From positions 2,833,501 to 2,897,500 of the forward strand of contig NZ_CP130630.1 in NCBI RefSeq assembly GCF_030551255.1: a stretch of 64,000 nucleotides of DNA. Direction: 5' to 3'. The translations under genes and the position numbers were made by a program. Source of the stretch: Streptomyces sp. NL15-2K. Lineage in GTDB: Bacteria; Actinomycetota; Actinomycetes; Streptomycetales; Streptomycetaceae. Of this stretch, positions 8,178-16,783 are shown in pieces (within the stretch, counting starts at the first letter, position 1; every line of letters begins with the position of its first letter). The notes beneath the pieces were generated by a model. That model searched no databases and was not told the origin of the DNA. It saw only the letters and a program-made list of their open reading frames with translations.

Positions 8178-8819
8178 TCAGCCGCTCCAGGCCGGATGCC
8201 GCGGGTCGTCGGCGCGGACCAGGACGTCCGCCGTGCCGGCCGGGTCGGTCTCGTTCTCGTAGCGCTCGAAGGCGGGGAGTGTCCACTGCTCGGCCTCGGG
8301 GGTGCGGCGGCGCAGGGCGCCCGGGGAGAGGAGGACGTGGGCGGTCAGGTCGAAGGGGAACCAGTGATGCAGCAGGAGGGGGCCGTGCAGCAACAGGAAA
8401 CCGCCGGGCGGGAGTTGGACGTAGGGGCTACGGGTGGCGCGGTCGGTGACCGGGTCCCACAGGTCGGGCAGGACCCGCCCGTCGCCGCCGGGTTCGAGGG
8501 GGCCGAAGACCTCGCGCCAGAGGGAGCCGGTGTCGAACCAGCCGTTGTAATAGGCCTCCACGTCCTGGTGACCGTACTCCAGGCGGAGCGAGGCGGGGCG
8601 CAGGAAGCCGTGTGTGCCGACGACCAGCGAAGGTCGGCCGCGTACGCGCAGCGCCGCGGAGACGCGCTCGGCGAGGTCGCCCGGGAGGCCGGCCGGGGCG
8701 CCGTCGAAGGCGATACGCGGCCAGGGACTGCCGTCGGCCGGCTTCAGGTCGAGCAGGCGCTCGGCCAACAGGTCGCCGAGCCGGTCCCAGGTGATCGCTT
8801 CGAGTCGCACACGGCCCAT
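8178..8819 (-). CDS. Uridine kinase-like protein with a degenerate P-loop
   Basis: A 213-residue protein resembling actinobacterial uridine kinase-like NTPases. The N-terminal strand and loop IAFDGAPAGLPGDLAERV sit where a Walker A GxxxxGK[ST] is expected, but the Gly-Lys-Thr/Ser is missing. Later family blocks remain: SLVVGTHGFLRPASLRLE, YYNGWFDTGSLWREVF, LQLPPGGFLLLHGPLLL-type strand and ALRRRTPEAE. Without the lysine, ATP hydrolysis or phosphoryl transfer is doubtful, so it may be a binding or regulatory remnant. The final PAFERYENETDPAGTADVLVRADDP motif is intact. Transcribed opposite to the following DUF2293 gene. Confidence 0.6.
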   Translation of the reverse strand: MGRVRLEAITWDRLGDLLAERLLDLKPADGSPWPRIAFDGAPAGLPGDLAERVSAALRVRGRPSLVVGTHGFLRPASLRLEYGHQDVEAYYNGWFDTGSLWREVFGPLEPGGDGRVLPDLWDPVTDRATRSPYVQLPPGGFLLLHGPLLLHHWFPFDLTAHVLLSPGALRRRTPEAEQWTLPAFERYENETDPAGTADVLVRADDPRHPAWSG

Positions 8820-8975
8820 GATGCGTCAGGGTCGGGTGAGGATGCGTTCCGCTCCTGCCGCTCTTGGCACGGACGGGATCGTCGTCTTCGGCGCCGGACG
8901 GGCCGTGCCGGCGGTGATGGCCGCGATCGTCCGGACCCGGCGTGGGTCCCTGTCACCTGCGGGAAGGAACCCCGT

Positions 8976-9677
8976 ATGACCTTCCTCGCAACTCCGCCGC
9001 TCCGCACCGGACTTCTCGTCGTCCAGCCGTTGCGGAGACGGCACTGCGCGGAGTGCCGCGGCGGGCCGTTGTCGTTGCTCGTCGTCGAGGACGGCGCGCC
9101 GCGGTGCCTCGATTGTGCCGATCTGGGGCACCTGGTGTTCCTGCCGCGCGGGGACGTGGCACTGACCCGGCGGTCACGGGAGGAGAGCGCGCTGTCGGCG
9201 GTGGTCGTGCGGTTCAACCGGCGCAAGGGGCGGTACGAGCGGCAGGGCGTCCTCGTCGAGGAGGCCGGGCTCGCCCGGGCCGAGGCGCGGTGTCTGGCCG
9301 ACGCGGAGGCACGACGACGGCGCCGGGCCCGGGACGCGCGACGGCGGGCGGAGCGGGACGTGCGGTTCGCGGACGCGTTCGCGGCGGAGATACGGCGGCT
9401 GTTCCCCGGATGCCCGGTGGACCGGGCGCGGGAGATCGCCGCGCATGCCTCCGTGCGGGGCAGCGGGCGGGTGGGGCGGAGTGCGGCGGGGCGGGCCTTG
9501 TCGGAGGGCGCGGTGACCTCGGCGGTCGTGGCGTCCGTACGGCATGTGGACACGCCGTACGACCAGTTGCTGATGAGCGGGGTGGCAAGGCATGAGGCAC
9601 GGCGGCGGATTACGGGAACCGTGGAGGCGGTGCTGAAGGGATGGCGGGCGTCGGGGGTGGAGGCGGAGGTCGGCTGA
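8976..9677 (+). CDS. DUF2293-type protein with an N-terminal zinc-ribbon-like cysteine pair
   Basis: A 233-residue protein of unknown function. The N-terminus has HCAECRGG (about residue 23) and RCLDCAD (about 43), a Cys4 arrangement suggesting zinc. The middle is an extremely Arg/Ala-rich helix (AEARRRRRARDARRRAERDV). The C-terminal part matches my memory of DUF2293: IRRLFPGCPVDRAREIAAHA, then VRHVDTPYDQLLMSGVARHE and EARRRITG. ATG 8976 follows AAGGAAC with normal spacing. The charged helix and zinc-like knuckle suggest nucleic-acid binding, which is inference only. Confidence 0.7.
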   Translation: MTFLATPPLRTGLLVVQPLRRRHCAECRGGPLSLLVVEDGAPRCLDCADLGHLVFLPRGDVALTRRSREESALSAVVVRFNRRKGRYERQGVLVEEAGLARAEARCLADAEARRRRRARDARRRAERDVRFADAFAAEIRRLFPGCPVDRAREIAAHASVRGSGRVGRSAAGRALSEGAVTSAVVASVRHVDTPYDQLLMSGVARHEARRRITGTVEAVLKGWRASGVEAEVG

Positions 9678-9810
9678 GGGCGGGGGCGGAAGGGGAGTCA
9701 CACACCCCCGGTCTTCCGCGCGCACCGCCGCCCCGCCCGGCCTGGACGCTCGCGTATGGCGTCGCGCGGCTCGGGCATGGTCGGTGCGCTCGTCTGGGGA
9801 TTCACTGGTG

Positions 9811-9840
9811 GTAACGGATGGTAATGGGTGGTAACGGGTG
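9811..9840 (+). repeat. Three 10-bp tandem direct repeats (GTAACGGATG type) upstream of a membrane protein gene
   Basis: GTAACGGATG, GTAATGGGTG and GTAACGGGTG lie head to tail at 9811-9840, with partial matches on both sides. The 10-bp period puts each GTAAC/GTAAT on the same face of the helix, 44-73 nt before the start at 9884. This looks like an array of half-sites for a response regulator of the OmpR type. GTAAC half-sites are associated with MtrA and GlnR in actinomycetes, but I cannot assign the protein. Confidence 0.45.
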
Positions 9841-9883
9841 GTGCCGAGCGTGGGCTCGGCTTGATGCGGGAGTTGGTGTCGGC

Positions 9884-10363
9884 ATGATCGAGGGACCGTA
9901 CTTCGTCCTGACGGTGCTGGGTGTGCTCGGGACCGGGCTGGTGGCCGGGGTCTTCTGCGGGTTCTCGACCTTCGTGATGCGCGGGCTCGCCGCGTTGCCG
10001 CCCGCGCAGGGCGTCGCCGCGATGAACGCGATCAACGTCGCCGCGTTGCAGCCGGCGTTCATGCTGGTGTTCATCGGGTCGGCGGTGCTGTGCGCGGTGA
10101 TCGCCGTGGTGACGTTCGTGCTGTGGCCGGACGAGGGGACGGTGGAGTTGCTGGTGGGCAGCGGGCTGTACCTGTTCGGCGTGTTCGGGCTGACCATGGC
10201 GGCGAACGTGCCGCGCAACGAGGCGCTGGCCCGGCTGGACCCGGGCACCCCGGAGGCCGCCGCGTACTGGCCGACGTACCTTCGCGAGTGGACGTTCTGG
10301 AACCATGTCCGCACGGTCGCCTCGGCCGCCGCGGCGGTGGCGTATGTGCTGGCCCTCACCTGA
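9884..10363 (+). CDS. DUF1772 (anthrone oxygenase-like) membrane protein
   Basis: A 159-residue protein with four predicted membrane helices: FVLTVLGVLGTGLVAGVFCG, AALQPAFMLVFIGSAVLCAV, LLVGSGLYLFGVFGLTMAAN and a C-terminal VASAAAAVAYVLAL. The conserved family features are NVPRNEAL after helix 3 and WTFWNHVRTVASA before helix 4. DUF1772 includes fungal anthrone oxygenases, but most bacterial members are uncharacterised. ATG 9884 is chosen over the 22-residue upstream extension, which is not hydrophobic. Three 10-bp repeats lie in its promoter region. Family assignment is good; function unknown. Confidence 0.8.
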   Translation: MIEGPYFVLTVLGVLGTGLVAGVFCGFSTFVMRGLAALPPAQGVAAMNAINVAALQPAFMLVFIGSAVLCAVIAVVTFVLWPDEGTVELLVGSGLYLFGVFGLTMAANVPRNEALARLDPGTPEAAAYWPTYLREWTFWNHVRTVASAAAAVAYVLALT

Positions 10364-10494
10364 GCGGGCCGGGACCTCTCAGAAAGCGCTGTCGACCCCC
10401 TCTGCGCACGTGACCGAGGGGACGTATCGTGGCGGGAGGAATGTGCCGCCCGATGACGCACGGCCTGCCACACGCGTACGCAAGGAAGACGGCC

Positions 10495-11982
10495 ATGGCC
10501 GATCCCAAGGGATTCATGACCACGCCTCGCCAGGACTGGCCGCGCAGGCCCGTCGAGGAACGGGTCCGGGACTGGAACGAGGTCTACGTCCCCGGGGCGC
10601 TGCTGCCCATCATCAACAAGCAGGCAGATCGCTGCATGGACTGCGGCATCCCGTTCTGCCACGAGGCCTGTCCGCTGGGCAATCTGATCCCCGAGTGGAA
10701 CGACCTGGTCTCGCGCGAGGACTGGCGGGCCGCGGCGGACCGGCTGCACGCCACGAACAACTTCCCCGAGTTCACGGGCCGCTTGTGCCCGGCGCCGTGC
10801 GAGGCGGGCTGCGTGCTCGCCATCAACCAGCCGGCCGTCACCATCAAGAACGTCGAGTGCGCCATCGCCGACAAGGCCTGGGAGGAAGGCTTCGCGCCGC
10901 CGCGCCCGCCGGACCGGCTGTCCGGGCGCACGGTCGCGGTGATCGGGTCGGGGCCCACCGGGCTCGCCGCGGCACAGCAGTTGACCCGGGCGGGGCACAC
11001 GGTCGCCGTGTACGAGAAGGACGACCGGCTCGGCGGTCTGATGCGGTACGGCATCCCCGAGTTCAAGATGGAGAAGCACCATCTGGAGCGGCGGATCGAG
11101 CAGATGCGGGCGGAGGGCACGAAGTTCCGTACGTCCACCGCGGTCGGGCGGGACATCGGGGCCGCCGAGCTGCGGGCGCGCTACGACGCCGTCGTGATCG
11201 CCACCGGGGCGACGGCGTGGCGTGAGCTGGATGTACCAGGACGGGAGTTGGCGGGCATCCAGCAGGCGATGGAGTATCTCCCGCTGGCCAACCGGGTGTG
11301 CGAAGGGGATCTGGAAGTCTCGCCGATGTCCGCCGCCGGGAAGCACGTCGTCATCGTCGGCGGCGGGGACACGGGGGCCGACTGTCTGGGTACGGCGGTG
11401 CGGGAGGGCGCCGCGTCCGTGACCCAGTTGGACATCTACGTCCAGCCGGGCGCGGACCGCGACGAGGACGCGGAGCCCTGGCCGACGTACCCGAAGATCT
11501 ACCGGCTGTCGGCCGCGCACGAAGAGGCCCGTGACCTGCGGACGGCGCCGGCGGCGGACGCGGACGCGCGCCTGTTCGCGGCGTCCACGCTTCGCTTCAC
11601 CGGGGACGCCGACGGGCATGTGCGGTCGCTGCACCTGGTCGAGGTGGACGCGCGGCGGCGACCGGTGGCGGGCACCGGGCGCGCCCTTCCCGCCGACCTC
11701 GTGCTGCTGGCGCTCGGCTTCTCCGGGCCGGACCGGGAAGACGGGCTCGTCGACCAGCTGGGGCTGGAACTGGAGCCCCGCGGCACGATCGCCCGGGACG
11801 CCGACTTCGCCACGAACGTCCCGGGTGTGTTCGCCGCCGGGGACGCCTCGCGCGGGCAGTCGCTGATCGTGTGGGCGATCGCGGAGGGACGGGCGGTGGC
11901 GGCGGCCGTCGACCGTCACCTGACCGGCAGTTCACGGCTGCCGGCGCCGATCGGGCCGTACGACCGCCCGATGACCGTGTAG
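10495..11982 (+). CDS. gltD: Glutamate synthase small subunit (NADPH), unlinked to a large subunit
   Basis: A 495-residue GltD-type flavoprotein that passes electrons from NADPH through FAD and [4Fe-4S] clusters to the glutamine-amidotransferase large subunit. The N-terminal clusters are in CMDCGIPFCHEACPLGN and LCPAPCEAGC. The FAD dinucleotide fold is VAVIGSGPTGLAAAQ and the NADPH fold is VVIVGGGDTGADCLGTA. The C-terminal AAGDASRGQSLIVWAIAEGR is the flavin-clamping motif. ATG 10495 has AAGGAA 7 nt upstream. Neither neighbour is gltB, so this copy either works with a distant GltB or acts as a general NADPH-dependent electron donor, as many GltD-like subunits do. Confidence 0.9.
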   Translation: MADPKGFMTTPRQDWPRRPVEERVRDWNEVYVPGALLPIINKQADRCMDCGIPFCHEACPLGNLIPEWNDLVSREDWRAAADRLHATNNFPEFTGRLCPAPCEAGCVLAINQPAVTIKNVECAIADKAWEEGFAPPRPPDRLSGRTVAVIGSGPTGLAAAQQLTRAGHTVAVYEKDDRLGGLMRYGIPEFKMEKHHLERRIEQMRAEGTKFRTSTAVGRDIGAAELRARYDAVVIATGATAWRELDVPGRELAGIQQAMEYLPLANRVCEGDLEVSPMSAAGKHVVIVGGGDTGADCLGTAVREGAASVTQLDIYVQPGADRDEDAEPWPTYPKIYRLSAAHEEARDLRTAPAADADARLFAASTLRFTGDADGHVRSLHLVEVDARRRPVAGTGRALPADLVLLALGFSGPDREDGLVDQLGLELEPRGTIARDADFATNVPGVFAAGDASRGQSLIVWAIAEGRAVAAAVDRHLTGSSRLPAPIGPYDRPMTV

Positions 11983-12008
11983 GCCGACGGCAGGAAAACG
12001 CAAGGCGA

Positions 12009-12536
12009 CTAGCGTCGCTCGTCCGTCCCCGCGACCTTCGCCGTCGACAGGGCCGCCCTGTTCCACGTGTTGATCGTGAAGATCACGGCCAGGACGTGGG
12101 CCAGTTCCTCCTCGTCGAAGTGGGTCGCGGCCCGGGCGTAGACATCGTCGGGGACGCCGCGGTCGGCCACCAGGGTCACCGCCTCCGTCAGGGCGAGGGC
12201 CGCCTGTTCCTTCTCTGTGAAGAAGTGACGGGCCTCGCGCCAGACGGCGACCATGTGCAACCGGTCCTCGCTCTCGCCCGCCTTGCGGGCGTCGTTCGTG
12301 TGCATGTGGAGGCAGTACGCGCAGTGGTTCAGATGCGAGGCGCGGATCTGGATCAACTCGACGAGGGACGGGTCGAGGCCCTCGCGGGCGGCGGCGTCGA
12401 AGCCGACGAGGGCGCGGAAGACCTTCGGGGCGGCCTTCGCGAAGTCGAGGCGGGTCCGCTCCGCGAGGGCCGCGGCGAGAGCCGAATCGATGGGATTCGC
12501 TGTCGTGTTCGTTGTCGTGGTCGTGTTCGTGGTCAT
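12009..12536 (-). CDS. AhpD/carboxymuconolactone decarboxylase-family protein
   Basis: A 175-residue alpha-helical protein with the AhpD-type active site NHCAYCLHMHTNDA: CxxC with His two residues on, plus the upstream Glu in LVELIQIRAS. Such proteins act as alkylhydroperoxidase-like or peroxidatic disulfide reductases. The C-terminal half, LTEAVTLVADRGVPDDVYA and LAHVLAVIFTINTWNR, is typical. Starts at 12536, 12542 and 12557 are in frame; 12536 has AGGTTG about 7 nt upstream. A Thr/Asn run (TTNTTTTTNTTAN) follows the start. It is transcribed divergently from the MocR-type regulator across about 47 bp, a classic regulator-target arrangement. Confidence 0.85.
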   Translation of the reverse strand: MTTNTTTTTNTTANPIDSALAAALAERTRLDFAKAAPKVFRALVGFDAAAREGLDPSLVELIQIRASHLNHCAYCLHMHTNDARKAGESEDRLHMVAVWREARHFFTEKEQAALALTEAVTLVADRGVPDDVYARAATHFDEEELAHVLAVIFTINTWNRAALSTAKVAGTDERR

Positions 12537-12583
12537 GTGCATCAACCTATGAGCCATAAAGACCCCTTGTAGGGTGCATTTCC

Positions 12584-14152
12584 ATGGATGGATCGTGGGT
12601 CAATTCAGCGGAGCGGATCGGTGCCGACCTGCATCTGGAGCTGTCCGGCCCGGGCGGGCGGCGCGCCGCGCTCATCCGGGCGCTGCGCGAGGCCGTACGC
12701 AGCGGGCGGCTCGCGCCGGGCACCCGGCTGCCTCCGTACCGCTCGCTCGCCGCCGACCTCGGCGTGGCCCGCAACACGGTGGCCGACGCGTACGCGGAGC
12801 TCGTCGCGGAAGGCTGGCTCACCGCCCGCCAGGGCTCGGGGACGAGGGTCGCCGAGCGGGCAAGGCCCTTGCGACACGCCGTGCGTGTGCCCAAAAAGGC
12901 ACCTCCACGCGCGCGTGGACCACGGCACGACCTGCGGCAGGGCACCCCGGACGCGTCGGCGTTCCCGCGCGCGGCCTGGCTGGCCTCCTACCGGCGGGCC
13001 CTCCAGCAGGCGCCCAACGAGGTGTTCGGCCCCGGCGATCCCGCCGGCCGTGTCGAGTTACGGGATGCGCTCACGGAATACCTCGCACGCGCGCGTGGTG
13101 TGCGCACGGAGCCCGGCCGGATCGTGATCTGCTCCGGCTTCGCGCACGCGCTGCGGCTGCTGTTCGGGGGGCCGAGCGGAGGAGGAGGGGTCCTGCGCGG
13201 TCCGCTGGCCCTGGAGGGGTACGGGCTGGAATTCCACCGGGAGCTGTTGCGGGCCGCGGGGGTACGGACCGTGCCGCTTCCGCTGGACGAACACGGCGCA
13301 CGGATCGATCGGTTGGGGCGCGAGCGGGCCGTACTGCTCACGCCCGCGCACCAGTTCCCGACGGGTGGTCCGCTGGATCCCGCGCGTCGGGCCGCGGTCG
13401 TCGACTGGGCACGCGCGCGTGGTGGGGTGATTCTCGAGGACGACTACGACGGGGAGTTCCGCTACGACCGCAAGCCGGTCGGCGCCGTCCAGGGCCTCGA
13501 CCCCGAGCGGGTGATCTTCATCGGCTCGGTCAGCAAGAGCCTGTCACCGGCGGTGCGGCTGGGGTGGATGGTCCTGCCGGAGCGGTACGTCGACGAGGTG
13601 CTCGCGGCCAAGGGCGAGCGAGAGGCGTGGGCGAGCGTGCTGGACCAGCTGAGCCTCGCCGACTTCATCTCCCGGGGGTCGTACGACCGTCATGTGCGGC
13701 GTATGCGGCAGCGGTACCGGAGCCGCCGGGACCGTCTGGTCGCCGCGCTCGCCAGGCACGCGCCGCACGTCGAGGTCACCGGTGTCGCGGCCGGACTGCA
13801 CGCCGTACTGCGGCTGCCGCCCGGCACCGAACGCTCCGCCGTCAAGGCGGCCGCCTGGCAGGGCATCGCCCTGGACGGGCTTGCCGAGTTCCGGCACCCG
13901 GAGACCGACATGGCGGCCCGCGACGGCCTGGTCGTGGGCTACGCGACGCCCTCGGAGCACGCGTACGCGGCGGCGGTGGACGCGCTGTGCGGGGTGCTGC
14001 CGCCCGGTGATCCGGAGCGGGCCGAACGCACCGGCGCACGTGAGCAGACCGACCGCACCAGCGCGCGTGAGCAGGCCGACCGCACCAGCGCGGGTGAGCC
14101 GCGGGCCCTGCCTCACGATGAGCGGCCCCAAGAGGACCCCGCCTCAGGATGA
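12584..14152 (+). CDS. MocR/PdxR-family transcriptional regulator (GntR wHTH + aminotransferase-like domain)
   Basis: A 522-residue regulator. A winged helix of the GntR type is at about residues 25-90 (LREAVRSGRLAPGTRLPPYR, LGVARNTVADAYAEL). It is followed by a fold-type I aminotransferase domain with ILEDDYDGEFRYDRKP and the PLP-binding lysine in SVSKSLSPAVRLGW (about K318). Such proteins bind PLP and control PLP synthesis or amine metabolism. It is divergent from an AhpD-like gene, its likely target. After residue 480 the C-terminus becomes a 9-residue tandem repeat (RTGAREQTD, RTSAREQAD, RTSAGEPRA), and the stop lies in a 31-bp repeat array. That tail is outside the family fold. Confidence 0.9.
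   Translation: MDGSWVNSAERIGADLHLELSGPGGRRAALIRALREAVRSGRLAPGTRLPPYRSLAADLGVARNTVADAYAELVAEGWLTARQGSGTRVAERARPLRHAVRVPKKAPPRARGPRHDLRQGTPDASAFPRAAWLASYRRALQQAPNEVFGPGDPAGRVELRDALTEYLARARGVRTEPGRIVICSGFAHALRLLFGGPSGGGGVLRGPLALEGYGLEFHRELLRAAGVRTVPLPLDEHGARIDRLGRERAVLLTPAHQFPTGGPLDPARRAAVVDWARARGGVILEDDYDGEFRYDRKPVGAVQGLDPERVIFIGSVSKSLSPAVRLGWMVLPERYVDEVLAAKGEREAWASVLDQLSLADFISRGSYDRHVRRMRQRYRSRRDRLVAALARHAPHVEVTGVAAGLHAVLRLPPGTERSAVKAAAWQGIALDGLAEFRHPETDMAARDGLVVGYATPSEHAYAAAVDALCGVLPPGDPERAERTGAREQTDRTSAREQADRTSAGEPRALPHDERPQEDPASG
14027..14099 (+). repeat. 27-bp in-frame tandem repeat in the regulator C-terminal tail
   Basis: Units begin at 14027, 14054 and 14081 (CGCACCGGCGCACGTGAGCA-type), encoding R-T-[GS]-A-[RG]-E-x-x-D. 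The third unit is partial. The period is a multiple of three, so copy changes keep the frame. Confidence 0.85.
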
Positions 14153-14240
14153 GCGGCACGGACGGTGTCCTGCCCACGGACGAGCGGCGGAGACGGTGCC
14201 CTGCCCGCGGATGAATGGCGGAGACGGCGCCCTGCCCGCG
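14148..14240 (+). repeat. 31-bp tandem repeat, three units, covering the regulator stop codon
   Basis: Units at 14148-14178, 14179-14209 and 14210-14240 share GA[TC]GA..GGC then CGG.G.CCTGCCC.CG. Partial copies follow at about 14241-14275, and a degenerate one precedes near 14117. The first unit contains the TGA of the upstream gene (14150-14152). The rest of the spacer up to 14479 holds the ribosome binding site of the next gene (GGAGGG at about 14468-14473) and nothing else I can identify. Confidence 0.8.
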
Positions 14241-14479
14241 GATGAGCAGACGACTGCTGCCCTCGGACGAGCCACGCCCGGCACCCTGGTCCCCCGCATG
14301 GTTTTTCTCCCAACTGCCCGAAAAGTGGCTTACGGGCTACATGGAACGGAACAGTGGTGGGATCATCGGAAAAAAGCAGGAGGCGTGCTGCGGCTCGCCC
14401 CCATCCTTCGTTCCGCCGTCAGGCGCAGGGCCACCCCCGCGCGTCCCCCCTGTTGGCGGCCGGTCCTGGAGGGTGTTCG

Positions 14480-16783
14480 ATGACGACGCTCGACGAACGT
14501 CATGAAGAAGGTGCGCGAGACGGGGAAGAGCCCCAGGTCAAGAGTGCCCTCGGCCTCGTGGAAGCGGTCGGTCCGCCCGTCGTCCCGCTGGATCAGCCCG
14601 GCGCCGCGCTCCCCCGACTGGCCGGATCCAAGGCCGCGAACCTCGCCCGCGCGGCCCGCGCCGGACTGCCGGTGCTCCCCGGCTTCGTGATCCCGCACGG
14701 AGGGGGCGGCGACACGGTCGCCCTGCGCCGCGCCTGGGATGAGATCTCCGACGGTGGCGCCCGCCCGCTCGTCGTACGCTCCTCGTCCCCGCAGGAGGAC
14801 ACGGAGGAGTCGTCCCTGGCGGGCCAGTTCGCTTCCGTGCTCGATGTGCGCGGCTGGCGGGGCTTTCGTACGGCCGTACAGACCGTGCTCGACTCGGCGC
14901 ACCGGCCCGACGGGTCCACGGCGCCCATGGCGGTGCTCGTGCAGCCGATGCTCACGGCCCGTGTCGGCGGGGTGATGTTCGGTGTCGACCCCGTCGAGGG
15001 GCGGACCGACCGGATGCTGGTGAGCGCGGTGCGCGGCGGGCCGGACAGTCTGGTCAGCGGTGCGCAGTCCGGGTCCGGCTACTGGCTGAGCAGGCGCGGC
15101 CGGGTCCTGCGGACGGAGCCGCCGGAGGACGGCACCCGGCTCGGCCGTACCGAGGCCGCGGAAACCGACGCGCCACTCGCTCTCGGCGAGCCCACGGAGA
15201 GCGACGCGCTGCTCACCCGCTCGGAGCTGTTCCGGTTGGCGCGTCTCGCGCGGCGGGCCCGGCGGATCTTCGGCGGGCCGCAGGACATCGAGTTCGGGTT
15301 CGACGAGGACGGGCGGCTGTGGCTGTTCCAGAGCCGGCCGATCACGGCGATGGCGGCGCGGCCGGGGCGCGGTGCCCGGCTGCTCGGACCCGGACCGGTC
15401 GCGGAGACACTGCCCGGGCAGCTCCAGCCGCTGGAGGAGGACCTGTGGGTGGCGCCCATGGCCCGTGGACTGGCCGCCGCGCTCGACATCGGGGGCAGTA
15501 CACCGCGCCGGCTGCTGCGGACGGTGCCGGTGGTCACGACGGTCGGCGGTCGGGCCGCCGCCGATCTGCGCCTGCTCGGCGCGGTCGGCCCCCGCCACCG
15601 CTGGCTCGCGCTGCTCAACCCGGCGCCGGGTGCACGCAGACTCGGTGCGGCCTGGCGGGTGGGACGCCTCACCGCGTCGCTGCCCGGTCTGGCGACGGAC
15701 CTGGTGGCGGACGTCGACCGCCGGCTGGCGGAGATCCCGGCGCCGGCCGAGTCCTCCGGCCCCGACCTGGCGGCGGAGCTCCGCTGGACCCGTACGGTCC
15801 TGGTCTCCCTGCACGCCCAGGAGACGCTCACGGGCGCCCTGCTGAGCGAGCCGCCCAGGAGCCGCACGGCGGCGGGCACCGCCCTGACGGCCCTGGCGGA
15901 GGCCCGCGCCCGGGGTGTGACCGACGATCAGGTGGTGGCCGCGAACCCCGTGGTCCTGGCGCTCACCGCACCGAGCCTGCGAGGGCGGCCGCGGCTGCCG
16001 CAGGCGGTAGCACCGGGCCGCGACGGCGCGGTACCGCAACCGTGGGAGACAGCCGTCGAGCGGCTCCCGGGAACCGGCATCGACGCCGCCCCCGCCACCG
16101 GTGCCCGGGGCCACGAACCGGCGTCCCCCGAACCCGACCGGGCCGGCCTCCACACCGTCGCCGTAGCCGAACCCCCTGCCCCCCGCCTGTCTCCCACCCC
16201 CGCCCTCCCGCCCCGGGAAGCCCTCCGTCTCCGCATCCGGTGGGTGCAGGAGCTCCAGGTCCGGCTCGTGCGGGAGGCGGCGCGGCGGGCGGGGCTGGAC
16301 GTGGAGCGTGCCGGGCTGTTGCGGTGGCGGGAGTTGGCCGCCGTAGCCGAAGGGGGCCCGCTTCCCGGCGACCTGCACGCGCGCGTGCCGCAGCCCGCGT
16401 CGCCTCCGTTGCCGGACGCCTTCCGGCTCGCGGAGGGCGGGGTCGTCGTCGCCGAGCGTGACGGCGGTCGCGGCGATGGAGTGCGGGGCGTGTCCGGTGG
16501 GCGCGCGGTCGGGACGGTGTGGGACGGCACGGGCACACCACCGCCCCCGGACGCGCTACTCGTCGTGCGCACGCTGGACCCCGCGCTCGCCCCGCTGCTG
16601 CCCGGTCTCACCGGACTGGTCGCTCAGACCGGCAGCCCGTTGTCCCATCTCGCCGTGCTGGCGAGGGAGCTCGGGCTCCCCGCGGTCGTCGGCGCCGCGG
16701 ACGCCGTACGGCGTTTCCCGCCCGGCTCCCGCCTCACCGTGGACGGGACCACAGGGGACGTACAGCCTGGGGACCCACCATGA
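14480..16783 (+). CDS. PEP-utilising enzyme / phosphoenolpyruvate synthase-like dikinase
   Basis: A 767-residue protein. An N-terminal ATP-grasp domain has SKAANLARAARAGLPVLPGF, VVRSSSPQEDTEESSLAGQF and the closing IEFGFDEDGRLWLFQSRPIT. A divergent, Ala/Arg-rich middle follows. The C-terminal swivelling phosphohistidine domain has GLVAQTGSPLSHLAVLAREL, with the His of SPLSH the predicted phosphocarrier. Members transfer phosphate from ATP to pyruvate, pyruvylated partners or, in rifampin phosphotransferase, an antibiotic. The PEP/pyruvate TIM barrel of true PEP synthase is absent, so the architecture is closer to the rifampin phosphotransferase type; the substrate is open. ATG 14480 has TGGAGGG 6 nt upstream. 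Its stop overlaps the next start (ATGA). Confidence 0.8.
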   Translation: MTTLDERHEEGARDGEEPQVKSALGLVEAVGPPVVPLDQPGAALPRLAGSKAANLARAARAGLPVLPGFVIPHGGGGDTVALRRAWDEISDGGARPLVVRSSSPQEDTEESSLAGQFASVLDVRGWRGFRTAVQTVLDSAHRPDGSTAPMAVLVQPMLTARVGGVMFGVDPVEGRTDRMLVSAVRGGPDSLVSGAQSGSGYWLSRRGRVLRTEPPEDGTRLGRTEAAETDAPLALGEPTESDALLTRSELFRLARLARRARRIFGGPQDIEFGFDEDGRLWLFQSRPITAMAARPGRGARLLGPGPVAETLPGQLQPLEEDLWVAPMARGLAAALDIGGSTPRRLLRTVPVVTTVGGRAAADLRLLGAVGPRHRWLALLNPAPGARRLGAAWRVGRLTASLPGLATDLVADVDRRLAEIPAPAESSGPDLAAELRWTRTVLVSLHAQETLTGALLSEPPRSRTAAGTALTALAEARARGVTDDQVVAANPVVLALTAPSLRGRPRLPQAVAPGRDGAVPQPWETAVERLPGTGIDAAPATGARGHEPASPEPDRAGLHTVAVAEPPAPRLSPTPALPPREALRLRIRWVQELQVRLVREAARRAGLDVERAGLLRWRELAAVAEGGPLPGDLHARVPQPASPPLPDAFRLAEGGVVVAERDGGRGDGVRGVSGGRAVGTVWDGTGTPPPPDALLVVRTLDPALAPLLPGLTGLVAQTGSPLSHLAVLARELGLPAVVGAADAVRRFPPGSRLTVDGTTGDVQPGDPP

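Noticed and set aside
9806..9840. PHO box upstream of the DUF1772 gene
   Set aside because: The period is 10, not 11, and the GTTCA core is absent.
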